From Sisyra terminalis (lineage: Eukaryota > Arthropoda > Insecta > Neuroptera > Sisyridae): a DNA stretch of 64,000 nucleotides. Positions 1 through 12,000 of the stretch are shown here, piece by piece; the first letter of the stretch is position 1, and each line of letters opens with the position of its first letter. A model generated the notes under the pieces. It searched no databases and was not told the DNA's origin. It saw only the letters and a program-made list of their open reading frames with translations. Both the position numbers and the translations under genes were made by a program. The stretch is from the NCBI GenBank assembly GCA_958496175.1, contig OY292280.1, positions 124,001 to 188,000 of the forward strand. Reading direction: 5' to 3'.

Positions 1-60
1 TCGTCGCTGGCTCCGGAGCTAGAACCGGAGCCTACACTAAATAGGTCCAGTTGTTCAATA
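1..60 (-). CDS. Possible internal exon fragment, Ser/Gly-rich, cut by the left edge
   Basis: Read on the minus strand, a pyrimidine-rich tract ends in ..ttttcgag at about position 61. It is followed by an open frame, IEQLDLFSVGSGSSSGASD, that runs off the left edge. The GC content is clearly higher than in the next 2 kb, which is why it stands out. The acceptor is only moderate and the piece is 60 bp, so this is a candidate exon of an unidentified gene to the left. The plus strand is also open here, so the strand is not certain. Confidence 0.25.
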
Positions 61-228
61 CTCGAAAATACAAAAATAAATGCATATCTTTTTTTTTGTG
101 AATATTGGTAAATTTAAACTCATAAATGAACGGATCTTTTTATTCATTATATAAAAATGCACTTTTTTTTTGCATTTCTTTGAAAATGTGTATTTTCATT
201 CGATTAATTTAAAAAATTTTATTTCAGA

Positions 229-307
229 TGTTTTTCTATTTTCAATAAATACTTATTCATCCACCGATGGCTGTTGGAACAATTGGGATCATTGTATTAA
301 TTACAAG
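229..307 (+). CDS. Exon-like segment with consensus splice sites
   Basis: A good acceptor (tttttatttcag) ends at 228 and a near-consensus donor (gtaagt) begins at 308, bounding 79 bp. One frame is open throughout and contains the stretch STDGCWNNWDHCINYK, which is rich in Trp and Cys. No family is recognised. It could equally be a 5' untranslated exon of the downstream Dscam gene, an exon of an unknown gene, or a chance pairing of splice signals in AT-rich DNA. Confidence 0.25.
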
Positions 308-3300
308 TAAGTGTACTTTGCAATTGTTAACTCTAAAAATATTAAAGATTTAGTTTCATCTAGCGGCATTGCAAAATTGAACCGTGAGAAAAAAAAGATT
401 TCATTTTAATTGAATAAATTGGTGTTAGTGAAGCATTGTGAGGAAATTCTGCATCAATGAAATTTTCCAAAAGAAATTCAAACAATAGTTTGGTTATATT
501 TACTGTGCTGTTGAAGTACAGGTTTTAGTATACTTTTGGTATTTGTTAAGAGAATCTTAGAAAACAAATAAATACTAGGACTGTTTTGTTTTTTTTTAAA
601 TTTCCATGCATTTTATTTCCTTTCGAAGTTAATGAGTATTTGCGTAGTTTTAAGGGTAAATATACATTTATGAAATTTTCTCTGCGCACACTGTGGAAAT
701 AATTAAGTTGGAACATTGTTTATGACGCAAAGTAATTTCAATGTTTCATTTGAGTCGGAAGAGATAAATGTTGACTTTCGCTGGTTGATAAACTGTTAAT
801 TGAAAGTGATAATGTCCATTTAAACTTTCCCGGAACCGAAGCGATAATGGTTCTTTAAGTGTTATTTGAACTATTGGAGATGATTAGTATATGCATATAT
901 TTTGCTACGAAAAGTTGATCTCCATCAGGATACTGTAGTGCAATATTTATTCAAAAATGAAAAAGGGATGAGGGTGTAATTTGTGAAAGAGTAAAGCGGT
1001 TCGGTTCGATCGGAACTAAAGAATCTTTAATTCCGATTAAAGTGTGCGGTCATAGAAAATGAGGTATTTTAAAAACAACGAGGAATAGAAAGGGAATGAC
1101 CGGGGAGTTCCTGTTTCCTACCTCGTTGAACATTTATTTGAATCGATCGAATAACATTCATCTCTCAAGTGAAATGTACATACGTATACATATCTCTGGG
1201 GGATCTTAAGTGAAAAATTCCGATAAAATAATGCTGATCTTCGACAAAAATATTGGAGGAAAAACGTTTGAAACGTACCGGATAGAATAATGAATGATGC
1301 CATTTCCACCGAGTTTGCTCGGACTATGTGTGTGTTTAAGGGATGATCAGGGGTGGAAATCGTTAATATTATGTTAACGGTATAGTGAATTTGATGGTAC
1401 GAATGTCGATCGAGCATCCATAAAATCAACATCCCCGCATGTTCAATTCGAGCTAGTTCGAATCGGTTTATACTTTTAGTCGATGTATGGGGTTATAAAA
1501 TATGTGTGTCTGCGTATAAAGAGAAAGAGGGTTGTTTCAATTCGAACATTTGTACTATGTGAAACCAATGATATAGTGACCTATGTACCTATCTCCACCC
1601 CGATCAAGTTCATATCAATCTTACACTATGCTAAGCGGATCAAGGTTACGCACCGCACCGGGTTAATTCTGGGACAAACGAGCATATTCCTCAATTATCA
1701 TCACTATAACATTATTCAACTGAATCACTGTACCGCTAGCGACTATTGTTTAAACGTGCAATTAGGGTTGAGGCTAATTCCGTAAATTCAGTTGAACCAA
1801 GTGGCAATGCTTGTTCATGCAATTGACCAGGAGCAATGAAAACGTTCAATACAAAGGTGACATCTATTAATTTGATAAAGGATTGACAGTAGCAGACTTA
1901 AGCAACCCCATACAACCACATTTACATTCATTCTTCATAAAATGTTTCACTCACAAATCAATCATTTGCTAGACTCCAATAAAAAAAAAAAAACATGCAA
2001 CGTATTCTGGGAATGATTTTCAATTATTTATTGTCCAAGTTACCGCTTACATTAAAACGAAAAAATCAACCCTTGACTAGCGGCAATTAAACAGTTTAGA
2101 TTGAAATCAATCACACCCAATTTCCCAATCTATTTCCTAGCGTTGATGTCATCTCTTTGGTGGGATCTAAATCCCTAGATGACCACCCACTAGTGTGTTA
2201 CGAGGCTCTTCACACACAGACATTTTCCTGTTTACATCCCCATTTTGTGGTCCATGCTCCGCCGCTAGCAGTACTCGTGTCCCCCGCATGTCCCGAAAAC
2301 ACGTTGGTATGAATACATTCTGTCGAATCGATCTATTTCCATGGCATTGTCTCATCCCGTTTTATTGGTTCCTTCCTCAATCAGGAACTATCATCAGTTG
2401 CACTTCGTGCTGCACCAATTCATTTCATATTATATTCGAGATATGCATTGAAAGTTTATTCTCCTCATTCTACTTAGTGCCAACATACCATTTACATCTA
2501 CCCTGTCACGTCCCTAATCATTCTTCTATAACCGATATTTATATAAGAGATACTCACCACATGCAATATTTATCCCTTTGCATCCTTTCCTAATACGCCA
2601 CCTTTCGAATCCCTCACATCCCTCTCAGTTCCTCAATTTCTATAGTTATAATGCCTTTATTGATAGTCATTCCGCCTATTTTACTAAATACTAGATTAAC
2701 GATTAAATGAAAATGATAACCAATCAGACAATTTCGCACCCACATCAAAATTTCGGGAAAATATATAGTAACTAATATTGATTTTTTTGGGTTCGTATCT
2801 CGTATCGGGCAAATTTTCAATATTTCTCGATTTACGGTAACCGATTAACGATTAATTTTCTCGAGTAACCCTAGAATTGCTAAAAATCTTGATAGTTTTA
2901 AGGCGACAGTAAATAACAATTAAAAAAATAGTGTTGTTTATGTAGTCGAGAATTAGTTTCGGTGGTCTCACACGTTTATTATTAAATTTAAATGAAAAAG
3001 TTTAGTTGAACTTAAATAAAGAACCAACCCCAAAAAAAAAAATATAAAAATCAACATCATGAATTATAAAATATACTAGAGCCACTAATCTGTATAAATG
3101 GATAGCGCATTGTACAGTAAATGATAAGTCCAACTAGATTTAATTGAAAGTACTGTCTATGTGGGTACAAATTTAGAGTGATTTTAGTAAAATTCAATAG
3201 CGCCTGTGTTGGAAGCGTTGGAATAGAGATCTATATATGGTAGTCTTTCTTCTCTGATATGAACGACTGAAGCAATCAAAGCTAATAAAATGCAAGCGCT

Positions 3301-4808
3301 TGTTTTAAGTACTTATTTGTATAGGCTGGCGCTCATCGGCACTCAATCGCCGGCTCAATCGCTTTTAGTTATCATAAAAACTGTACCACTGTACCCACGT
3401 GGACGACGCATTATACGCTATACTAATTTTTTCTTATTTCTATGGTATGTGACGCCATGCGCACTGTCTATCCATAAATACATATCAATGACTATAAAGT
3501 AGAGAAGGATAGTAATAATCTTCATTTCGGAAGACAAATATCTTAGTTGAATATATTTCTTTAATCTATTAACGTCAGAATTATTCAAGGAACCGCGATG
3601 AAAAAATACCATATTTATTTTTACTATTATTGTAGTAAATTTTACTAAAATCAGTGTAGTAGTTTGAAAAAAAAAATTAAAGATAATTCTTTGATCTCTG
3701 GAACCACTTAATTTGATTATTTAATAGTTTTTTATAAAAGATATGCTATTGTTTCAAATTGATCCTCTCTAACGGGTGAAATTGATTGTGTAGTAAGAGA
3801 TAGGCAGATTACAAATAATCACTGATTTTGACTATAGACTGTTGACAAACAGGGTCTGACTGAAGAAAAAATTGATTAAATTTTTCGTTTTGCAAATGTA
3901 AAATGTAAATGAACAGGGAGTAGTTTAGTTGATAATCTAAACAGAATCCAACAAACGAGGGTTGTACGATTCGAATATTCCAACCCTCGATCAATAAATA
4001 AAATAATTTACTGATCAGGCAGGTATTGATAAATATTTACTTTAGGGGATGATTTACGTCATTTACGTATTTACTTTGCCCAAAATGTTTTTGTTGGTAA
4101 ATTGAACGGGAGTGAGAGTGAGGAATGAAATTTTATTATTAAATTACTGGAACAGATTTACGGTAAAGTTTAGTGACTTTTATATTTGATTCCATTAGCG
4201 TAAGCCAATATGGAAACCACTAATAGAAAGATTCAACGAAAAAAAAGAAAGATTTTTCCAACGTAAGTACCTATTTGTTTATTTTTTCATAATTTTCCAT
4301 GGAATCATCGCTTTTGACATTTCTATTCACCGTTTATCCTGAGGGATTCGATCATGTAACACAATAAAAGCTGCAAATAAAATCTTGAACTAATATTGTC
4401 TGTTGTCCATGCCAATTACATTTCCTGACAACTATTAATCATAAATGAAGTGGAAAAATATCTTCCAGGCAATTCTGCTATCTATATGGATAGAATTAGA
4501 AATATTTACCTAGAAATTGAAAAAGAAGAAGCTGATTGGAATTGATTTTTACCTTTGATCAGCAAATTCATTTATAATAAATTATTAGGAAAAGAGATGA
4601 GAACTATTTGAAAATTGATCGCTTTATTTTCAATAAATGAAAAATTTTAAATATGCTTACTAGTGGTGACTATTGCAATTTGTGTATTTATTGTTGTTCT
4701 CATCAACCGGCTCAAATGACCGAAAATGATGCAATTCTTTGTATGAAATGCAAACAATTCACCTCAATCGCCGTGATTGCTTTGATTTGACTTCGTTCAT
4801 GATGAGGA
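308..4808. other. Non-coding stretch, no gene recognised
   Basis: Only short ORFs without recognisable domains are present on either strand (longest about 130 codons at 2195-2593, low-complexity translation). There is an A13 run near 1981-1994. No RNA gene, terminal repeat or clear tandem repeat was seen by eye. Confidence 0.6.
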
Positions 4809-4998
4809 ATAGTTTTGTTTTATCAAAGTTCTAATATGTTATTATCTTATTATTATGTTCAGTTTTATCATACAACTACAGATAGGTATTGTGAACACCC
4901 TACCAATCCATAGTTGTATGATGAAACAAAATATACCAGAACAAAACATGACAACACAGTAATAACAGATAAGAACTTTGACATAACAGAACATGAAC
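4809..4998. mobile_element. MITE-like hairpin
   Basis: Two imperfect inverted arms of roughly 70-85 bp flank a loop of about 30 bp (4878-4908). The inner ends match well: ttatcatacaacta on the left against tagttgtatgatgaa on the right. The outer parts (tatcaaagttct / agaactttgacata) also pair. The right arm is about 20 bp longer. The structure fits a small foldback or MITE-type element; no target duplication was identified, so the superfamily is open. Confidence 0.45.
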
Positions 4999-5081
4999 AT
5001 AACTGTTTGATCGAGAATCCTCTAACATGGAGTTCTTCCGTAGTTTTGAAAGTAAAATAAGATTAGAAATATGAAATAACT

Positions 5082-5200
5082 AGCCGATACCCGTGACTTC
5101 GTCTGCGAAACGTTGGTGTTGGTTATATTTTCTTTTTAGATTTGTTGTAATATAGGAGGTATATGGGACATTGCTAATTTGTCGTGATATAGAGACAGTT
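5082..5200 (+). repeat. Interspersed-repeat remnant (CCCGTGACTTCGTCTGCG motif)
   Basis: The string tagccgatacccgtgacttcgtctgcg (5083-5109) resembles the 'ACCCGCGACTTCGTCCGCG' segment found in a common class of dispersed arthropod repeats. Its GC-rich character contrasts with the surroundings. The end points are arbitrary and the family assignment rests on remembered resemblance. Confidence 0.4.
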
Positions 5201-6248
5201 TTATTTCTTATATCTATTGCTTTTACAAAAAACATATTCTTATCTAGAAACACTATTTATTTCCTTTAAAAAGACACATCTAATAAACTGTTACTTTAAA
5301 TAAAAGTCATGAATCGTGTTTAAAAGTTAGACCAAACTAACGGTTGTGACTTGAGCAAAAATTTGACCTTTAATTGTGATTAGGATGATTAGATGATTAG
5401 ATAAGCAATCATAGCGACTTAAATATTTAAGAGACTATTAAGCGAAAATATGAATTCAGATTAGAAGATTTTGTAATTGTGGATTACGCGCGACAAAAGA
5501 TTCTGTAGTGTGGAATTTATCCGTCAAAAAGCGAAGTTAGTAATTGATTTAATAGTAATAATCTCCACCATCTTTTATATTTGGTTGAAAGTAATTTTCC
5601 AAACACAAGGCATAACAGTGTTTCAATTTCATTTTTTTCATTTTTTTCCTTTTTACTGTTTCATTTTGTAGGGATATAGGTATATATATGTATCCTGTAA
5701 CTTATTATACACAATAGTAGTAACATCTATTTCTATGTGTACATCATATCCTATCTCTAGATTATCGTCAGTTTAGTTATTCACGATGCTGTTCTACAAG
5801 TCACTGATGGAATAGTACCGGATGCAGACTGGATGTTAGGTATTATGAGAACTACCTATACTATTGTCAACATTGTGCGTTATTTTTTTGTACTAAGCTG
5901 ACGGAATCGAAGGTATAAACGATTGTTAATAAATTATAGCAACAAAAATTGTACCAATAAACATGTTTGTTTTTGAAGCATGCAAACCAAAAAATCATTA
6001 AAGAAAGGCTATGAAGAAAGCTTATTATTGTACGATTGTGACTTTTTTTATTTAGTTCCAATTTTGGGAAAAAGAAAGAAAGGAAGTAACAAAGTGTTAG
6101 ATGGAATTGAAGATCAAAAGTTATTGATTAAATATATGAGACGAATGCTTAAAAGGGCTGAAGGACCATTGGGAATATATTGAGAATGGAGAGGTATATA
6201 AAACAAACACTATATGCTCGATACGAAACGGAACAAGCGGCATAAATG

Positions 6249-6313
<65 letters not shown>

Positions 6314-7195
6314 TTAAAACGGAACTGTCAGGGTGAATGGAATGATACAAGTACATTGGATAGACAAAGGCCATCGATCACATCTCTCTACTCGGTTGAG
6401 TTAGCCGTTCTTTCCTAATGGCAAAACAGGAACGAATGGACACTAAACGGGATACGTTTGATACGCTTCGATTTCGATCGTTCTAATTACTTGGCCACTC
6501 GAGCCGCTTTCCACATTCAAATTTCACCGTTTGTTTGGTCAAATTTCTCCATTTTAGTTGGGAATAGTCAATATGATCAACTGATACCACTAATGCTAAT
6601 GCTGTCGCAAGAGTTACCTCATCCCCAATCGGTCTTCACATCGTCGCTCGCCTATTATATAATTATATCATGAAGGATGTAATATCTAATGCATACATTT
6701 AAGCTCTCATTCCTCAAGCACTACCCCAAAACAAGCACATATGGTTAATGTATTAGTTCCACCTACCATATTCGACTATGTCGGCGACTGATGTAAAATG
6801 ATAAACATAGTGTTCTCAAAGCACAGCTCAAACATAAACGGCCGTAATGATTCTGAGCCTTGCAGTCATGCATTCTTATATACATTTTAAATACAATAAT
6901 TTCAACGTATCTATTTTTCATTTCATGAATTTCAACTCAAAAAGACATTTCGTCTCAGAATCTGACTTCTTCAGGAGCTTTTTTAATGATTTTCATTATG
7001 TGAATTTCTTTACAATTACTATAATTTAATCGATAATTTATTAGTTACATCAGAGATTATAAAAAAATATTTAATAATTTATCTTTTTATCATATGAGAT
7101 TTTTTATTTCCTTGGTTAATTATATTTATATTTGATTTGATTTTTTTCCATAAGATTCCATAAGATTTTCCATGATCTTGTCTAATTCAAGTTGT
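5201..7195. other. Non-coding stretch with one long AT microsatellite
   Basis: Nothing gene-like was recognised. Open frames at 5980-6183 and 6458-6673 are short and without domains. The (AT)30 tract at 6251-6310 is listed separately. Confidence 0.55.
6251..6310. repeat. (AT)30 microsatellite
   Basis: Sixty uninterrupted bases of alternating A and T, flanked by aaatgga and gcattaaaac. Confidence 0.98.
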
Positions 7196-7490
7196 GTAAT
7201 TTTAATAAAAAATTATAGAAAAATTTAGGGAACAATTTAGAGTGGCGATATTGGTATTTTAATGTCAACAGAAGCGGTACAGGATTATGAATATGATGTT
7301 AACACGTGCGGCTTTGGAAAATGAATGAATGTTTATAAAAATGTCATTATTAATAACAACTTTGTTCCCTGAACAATGCACACCGATGCTACATTGACCT
7401 CCTGGTTGGCGGTGGCGAGCGGTGCATCCAAGGAAGCAAGGATCCAAGGATGGTACAATTTATTTCAACCAAGTTCAAACACAAGTATTT
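7196..7490 (-). repeat. Dispersed repeat, copy A (reverse orientation)
   Basis: On the minus strand this segment matches 25211-25467 on the plus strand over nearly its whole length. The shared core includes ccttgcttccttggatgcac, then gctcgccaccgccaacc and caatgtagcatcggtgtgc, and continues through aaattgttccctaaattt. Copy A has about 40 bp (around 7262-7300) absent from copy B. The core is GC-rich and open as a 60-codon frame (7265-7447, minus). The family is not recognised: a SINE, a MITE or a fragment of a larger element are all possible. Confidence 0.8.
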
Positions 7491-10089
7491 ATGAAATGTC
7501 GTAATTGTATTTATATACAATTTATATATTGTATTTATATATAATTTTGTCAAATAGAGAACTCTTTTATGTGGAACGCTTTGTTTCTTGACTCCCTATT
7601 GTATTCTTTTGACTCCAGAAAGAGATTATGGTAATGCACAAAATAAAGTTTGGAAAAAAATTAAAATTGGCAAGTTCCATGAAAAGAGGAAGAAGAAAAT
7701 GTAAGAAAAAAACATTATTTTTTCCCAAAAAAGTTGTGATGTAAGATTGAATGTTGAAATTCAAAATTTAAATTAGAAAAGGTTGGATCACTCTGTTGCT
7801 GACAGAGACTGAGGCGAAATGTGATCTGAATTGCGAGGAATTTTTTTTAATTGTTATTTTCCGTCGTTTTATAACTACTATAGTCGTCAGCGACTTTAGA
7901 GTTTATAAAAATCCGTTAGTCAAGAAACATTGAAAATAAGCTTAATCAAATATTATTACAATATTAAAATATCTTAGAGCATCAATCAACATCATTAATT
8001 TGAACAAATAAAATTAATTATTTTAGCTACAAAACCGAGAAGTAACTTTAATATGTAACGAAAGAAATATGAATTTTTAATAATATTTTGTAATTAGTGA
8101 GTAATAATTACGGGGGGGGGGGGAATCAAAACAGAAATAGTGATCATAAAACGATCGTTGATGTTTGAATTAAGTGATGCAAAGTTGATATCAGATGAAT
8201 TGCACAAATGGAAACGAGAAGGATGTAAGTGGGTGGTGGGAAGAGTTGGAAAAGTTTGAGGTATGGAAACTTGGAATCAGAGTGTTTATAAGGTGGTAGT
8301 CTTCAGAATTGCGAATAGGGATGACGGATATAATGATGATGATATCATTTCCAGCGAAAGCTCACTTACTTAACTTAAACATGTTATTCAGTTATGAATG
8401 AACGCTTCACAGTTTCATCGTTCAAACTTTGTTTTTCCACCTTTTAACTTACGCTCATCAAACTCACTTTCCAAACACGTTCCAATAATTGATTAATTAT
8501 TTTCTGCTCGAAATAAACACATTTCAACAAATAATTAGTTGGTTTAATTTGATAGGAAAATCTTCGGTTCATTTATACAATCCGAAAATGTTGCGAAAAT
8601 AACATGAAAATTTCACGCATTCTGAACAACGAGCAATACTTTGCATGACCAAAGCTATGGAAAAATCCTGTCCTATTTTTTGAAGAAAAAAATCCGAATG
8701 TTTAGAATTATTCGCTACGAGAGTAGTGCTCTGAAGCCCAGCATGATTTTAGCTGATTTTACTGTTACTGAAATTTGTAGTATCTGCCTTGCTGAAATAT
8801 TATAATTGTAGTGAGTTGTCTTTATGTTTGTTTTACAAGTGAACAAGTAAGACTTCAAATTGAAAATGGAATAATGGATACTGGTTGTCTTTGGTCTTAC
8901 CTCAATGGTTCCAATTATAACCAATGACAAAAATGATTCAGAGAAACCATGTTATCTATATTTCAAAAAAATCTGAAATATTTCACAACTATGAAGACCA
9001 GTATGGATTTTTTAAAAAATTTTAAGTCATAATTGAGGGAAAAAAATGAAGATTAAAGACAACTTTTTTGCTATTCGAAGGCTAAGAGAAAATATTCGAC
9101 TAAAAACGATCGTGAATGCCTTTTTTTATTTCTCACTCCTCCTTTAATACACAGAAATGGAAATTTAAAAACAAAGGCATTTCTCTAGACGCTCTAAATA
9201 GTAATGTTCTAGACGTATGGCATTTTTAAACAGTGATATGAATATATGATACATTGTATGAGAGATACATACATCCGATATTTCAATTAAACTAGAATAA
9301 TGAATATGTTCATTACTTTAGATAAAGAAACAATTTTTTGATAGCTCTTTTGAGATAACTTTAATATGCAATAAACAAAAAAAAGTATAAGTATTAGATT
9401 TGTTTTAAGCCGATTACACTTGGTCGTTTGCAGTGTAATAGAAATTGAAAGCAGTAGCAAGTCCAAGTTGCATTCCCTCTTTTGTTCCGTTTATGTATTG
9501 GGATAGAATTGGGAAAATTTTCACATCGTTTTCCTCGGAATATGTGCACACACATAAATCATTTGAAAATCTCCGTTACGCATTTGTTATTTTCCGAATG
9601 ATAGGCCTCTTTAATGATTCAGTTAATTGAATTGGAGTAATCAGAGTCGATCCGCGTTTCGGTTCTCGGCCCTTCAAGTTAATGATTTCGATTTCAATTT
9701 CGATTTGTATTGAAATAATTAATTAAATGTAAGAGAAAAGTTTTCGTGGATGCAGCCAGTTACCGAAATCCAGATAATCGAACATTTCGCTCGAATTTAA
9801 ATTATTTCTGCTTCAATTACGTAATAAAAAATACAACATTGATGAATTCGATAATTTCAGAACTTGCATCCTTATACACATTGTCCCGGATAAGTACAAA
9901 CAAAAGAGTGTTAGAAATTTCATATCAATTTTCCAATTTATTTGTTTCTAGCTCCATTTGCTTTATTATTGATTTTTAAAATAATCTTTGTTATTATAAC
10001 AAGTGCCCAATAACGAGTAGATATCTGAGTACATACATACTTTCTTTTTTGTATGAAACATTATGTCCTTAATGAAATTCTTCCTATCA
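7491..10089. other. Non-coding stretch, no gene recognised
   Basis: It contains a run of about 11 G at 8113-8123 and scattered short ORFs with no recognisable product. No inverted or tandem repeat was seen by eye. Confidence 0.55.
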
Positions 10090-12000
10090 AGATAATACCT
10101 ACATTTCAGTTTTCTAAAGGCTCAGAATTTCTTCTTCATCATACATCTATTTTCTTTAACTATTCTATTTTTCTGTCTACAACATCTAGTTATTTTCACC
10201 AAATTATTATCAAGTTATCAAGTTATTCAAAATTTATTATCAAGTTATTGTTATCAAATTATTTTTCCATGAGAACAATTAGCATTTCTTCTAATGATCG
10301 CGTCGATCATAGCTCTTCCATCGTTGACTTTCTCAATACTTTTATATTTTTGAGTTGATTATTTCAATTAATTAACTTCATTCTTCTCCAACACTATATT
10401 TCAGAAGTTTTCAGATCATTTTTTATGTTACATACTTACGTTTTACACAGCAGCCTTCCACTTTACACATAACATTTTGGCGACCGTTTTCAGAGTTTCA
10501 GTTCTAATTTTATAATTAAAATATCCTCTTGCTGCTAAATGGAATATTCTTCCATTTTCCTGCTGGCTTATCTATCTTCAGTAAATATCTTTTGGGTACT
10601 TTTTTCCAGTCAACTAATTCTTCATGTTAATTCTAAAGGAGCGTTTTTACCTTTGTTATCCTCTAAATTATTGACTTTCTTTTTGTACTAATTCTATAAC
10701 CGTAAACAAGTTGACGTCAAATATTAATTTTCTTAAAAAACCGAATGCCAAAAAATTGCTCTTTCGAAATACACAATTGCTCCACTGCTATCATTAATCA
10801 TTAATTAATTAATCGTAATTAAAAAACCAAAATTTAATTCCCGATTATCTCTAATTATATGGACATATTTTTATTGTCATTGGTGTCAAAAAATCGCTCA
10901 TCCTTTTTTCTGATAATAATGATGAATTTTTTGTTCACAAAATCGTTTTTAATTAATAAATGAAATAAATTTACATGGATGTATACACATGTAACCTAAT
11001 AAGTCACTATGGCTTGTCCTCATAAAAGCGGCAAGCAAATTGTCGCGCGACGATGACGTCACAATTATTACTCGCTGGCTTAAAGCTGTAAAATAATTAT
11101 TTATTTTATTAATTAATTAAAAACGATTTTATGAACAAAAAATTCATCATTATTATCAGAAAAAAGGATGAGCGATTTTTTGGCACCAATTACAATAAAA
11201 ATAAGTCCATATAATTAGAGATAATTGGGAATTAAATTTTGGTTTTTTAATTACGATTAATTAATTAACGATTAATGATAGCAGTGGAGCAATTGTGTAT
11301 TTCGAAAGAGCAATACATGAGCAATTTTTTGGCATTCGGTTTTTTAAAAAAAATTAATATTTGGCGTCAACTTGTTTACGGTAATTCTATAAGTTTCTTC
11401 CATAATAATTAAATTTTCCACGCTACTTGGGATTTCAGTTGGTTTATTTGATGATTTCTGGATTCATTGCAAGATTCAGTATTTTTAATTTGTCAGCTAT
11501 TTCAAATGTATATTTAACAATCTGAGATATTAATAGTATCCGTGGCGAACTCCTTTTCGGATCTCTGCACTTTTATCGTTTTCTCTATTTATTCCAACCT
11601 TATCAGCTGTATTAACAAATTGAAGATTAATCAATTTCCCTTTTAATTTTTCCAGGTTCTTCGAAAAATAACGATCAGTTTCTCCTCATTCTCTCACACT
11701 CACTAAACACGAGCATATTTCCTGCTCTATGTCGCCCAGCTCTGCTACTGGGGAGATTCCATTATTATGGGGCATCTGTCGTTTCTTTGCAAAATTTACC
11801 CAATTTGTATATTTTCATAGATTTATTTGTCAGTCATTCCGTATTGATAGTAAGTATAGCATTTATGGCATCTCCTCTTCCAATTATTGTGCTTTTGGTG
11901 CTATTGTGCTTCGTCATGAATACCAATTTTAAGTTTCTGTCCCCTTTTACAAATTTGAGATTTCATCTCGAATTCTTCAAAGAATCAATTAATTTTTTTC
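10090..12000 (-). mobile_element. Decayed RTE-like non-LTR retrotransposon, copy 1 (interrupted by a TIR element)
   Basis: Translating the minus strand with frame changes recovers reverse-transcriptase landmarks in the right order: a GRGDAI..L segment (about 11858-11885), IRKGVRHG (about 11538-11565, matching the RT 'rrGvRQG' motif), SEI*CWRRMK (about 10378-10405, matching the 'FEMWCWRRM' motif common in RTE-type proteins), then KVNDGRAMIDAIIRR and LDVV.. toward the 3' end. Many stops and frameshifts show it is dead. Positions 10699-11382 belong to a later insertion. The same 3' region appears at 32780-33420. Confidence 0.7.
10699..11382. mobile_element. TIR element of 684 bp with 9-bp target duplication, nested in the retroelement
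   Basis: The left end accgtaaacaagttgacgtc (10699-10718) is nearly matched in inverse by the right end ggcgtcaacttgtttacggt (11363-11382). The inverted arms extend about 280 bp each with few mismatches, around a central loop of about 110 bp (roughly 10985-11095). Both ends are flanked by the 9-bp direct repeat aattctata (10690-10698 and 11383-11391). There is no ORF, so it is non-autonomous. Long terminal inverted repeats with a 9-bp duplication suggest a Mutator-like (MULE) or foldback element; this assignment is inferred. Confidence 0.88.

Noticed and set aside
2195..2593. 132-codon ORF on the plus strand
   Set aside because: Cys/Ser/Phe/His-rich translation without domain features; overlaps an opposite-strand ORF; nothing supports transcription.
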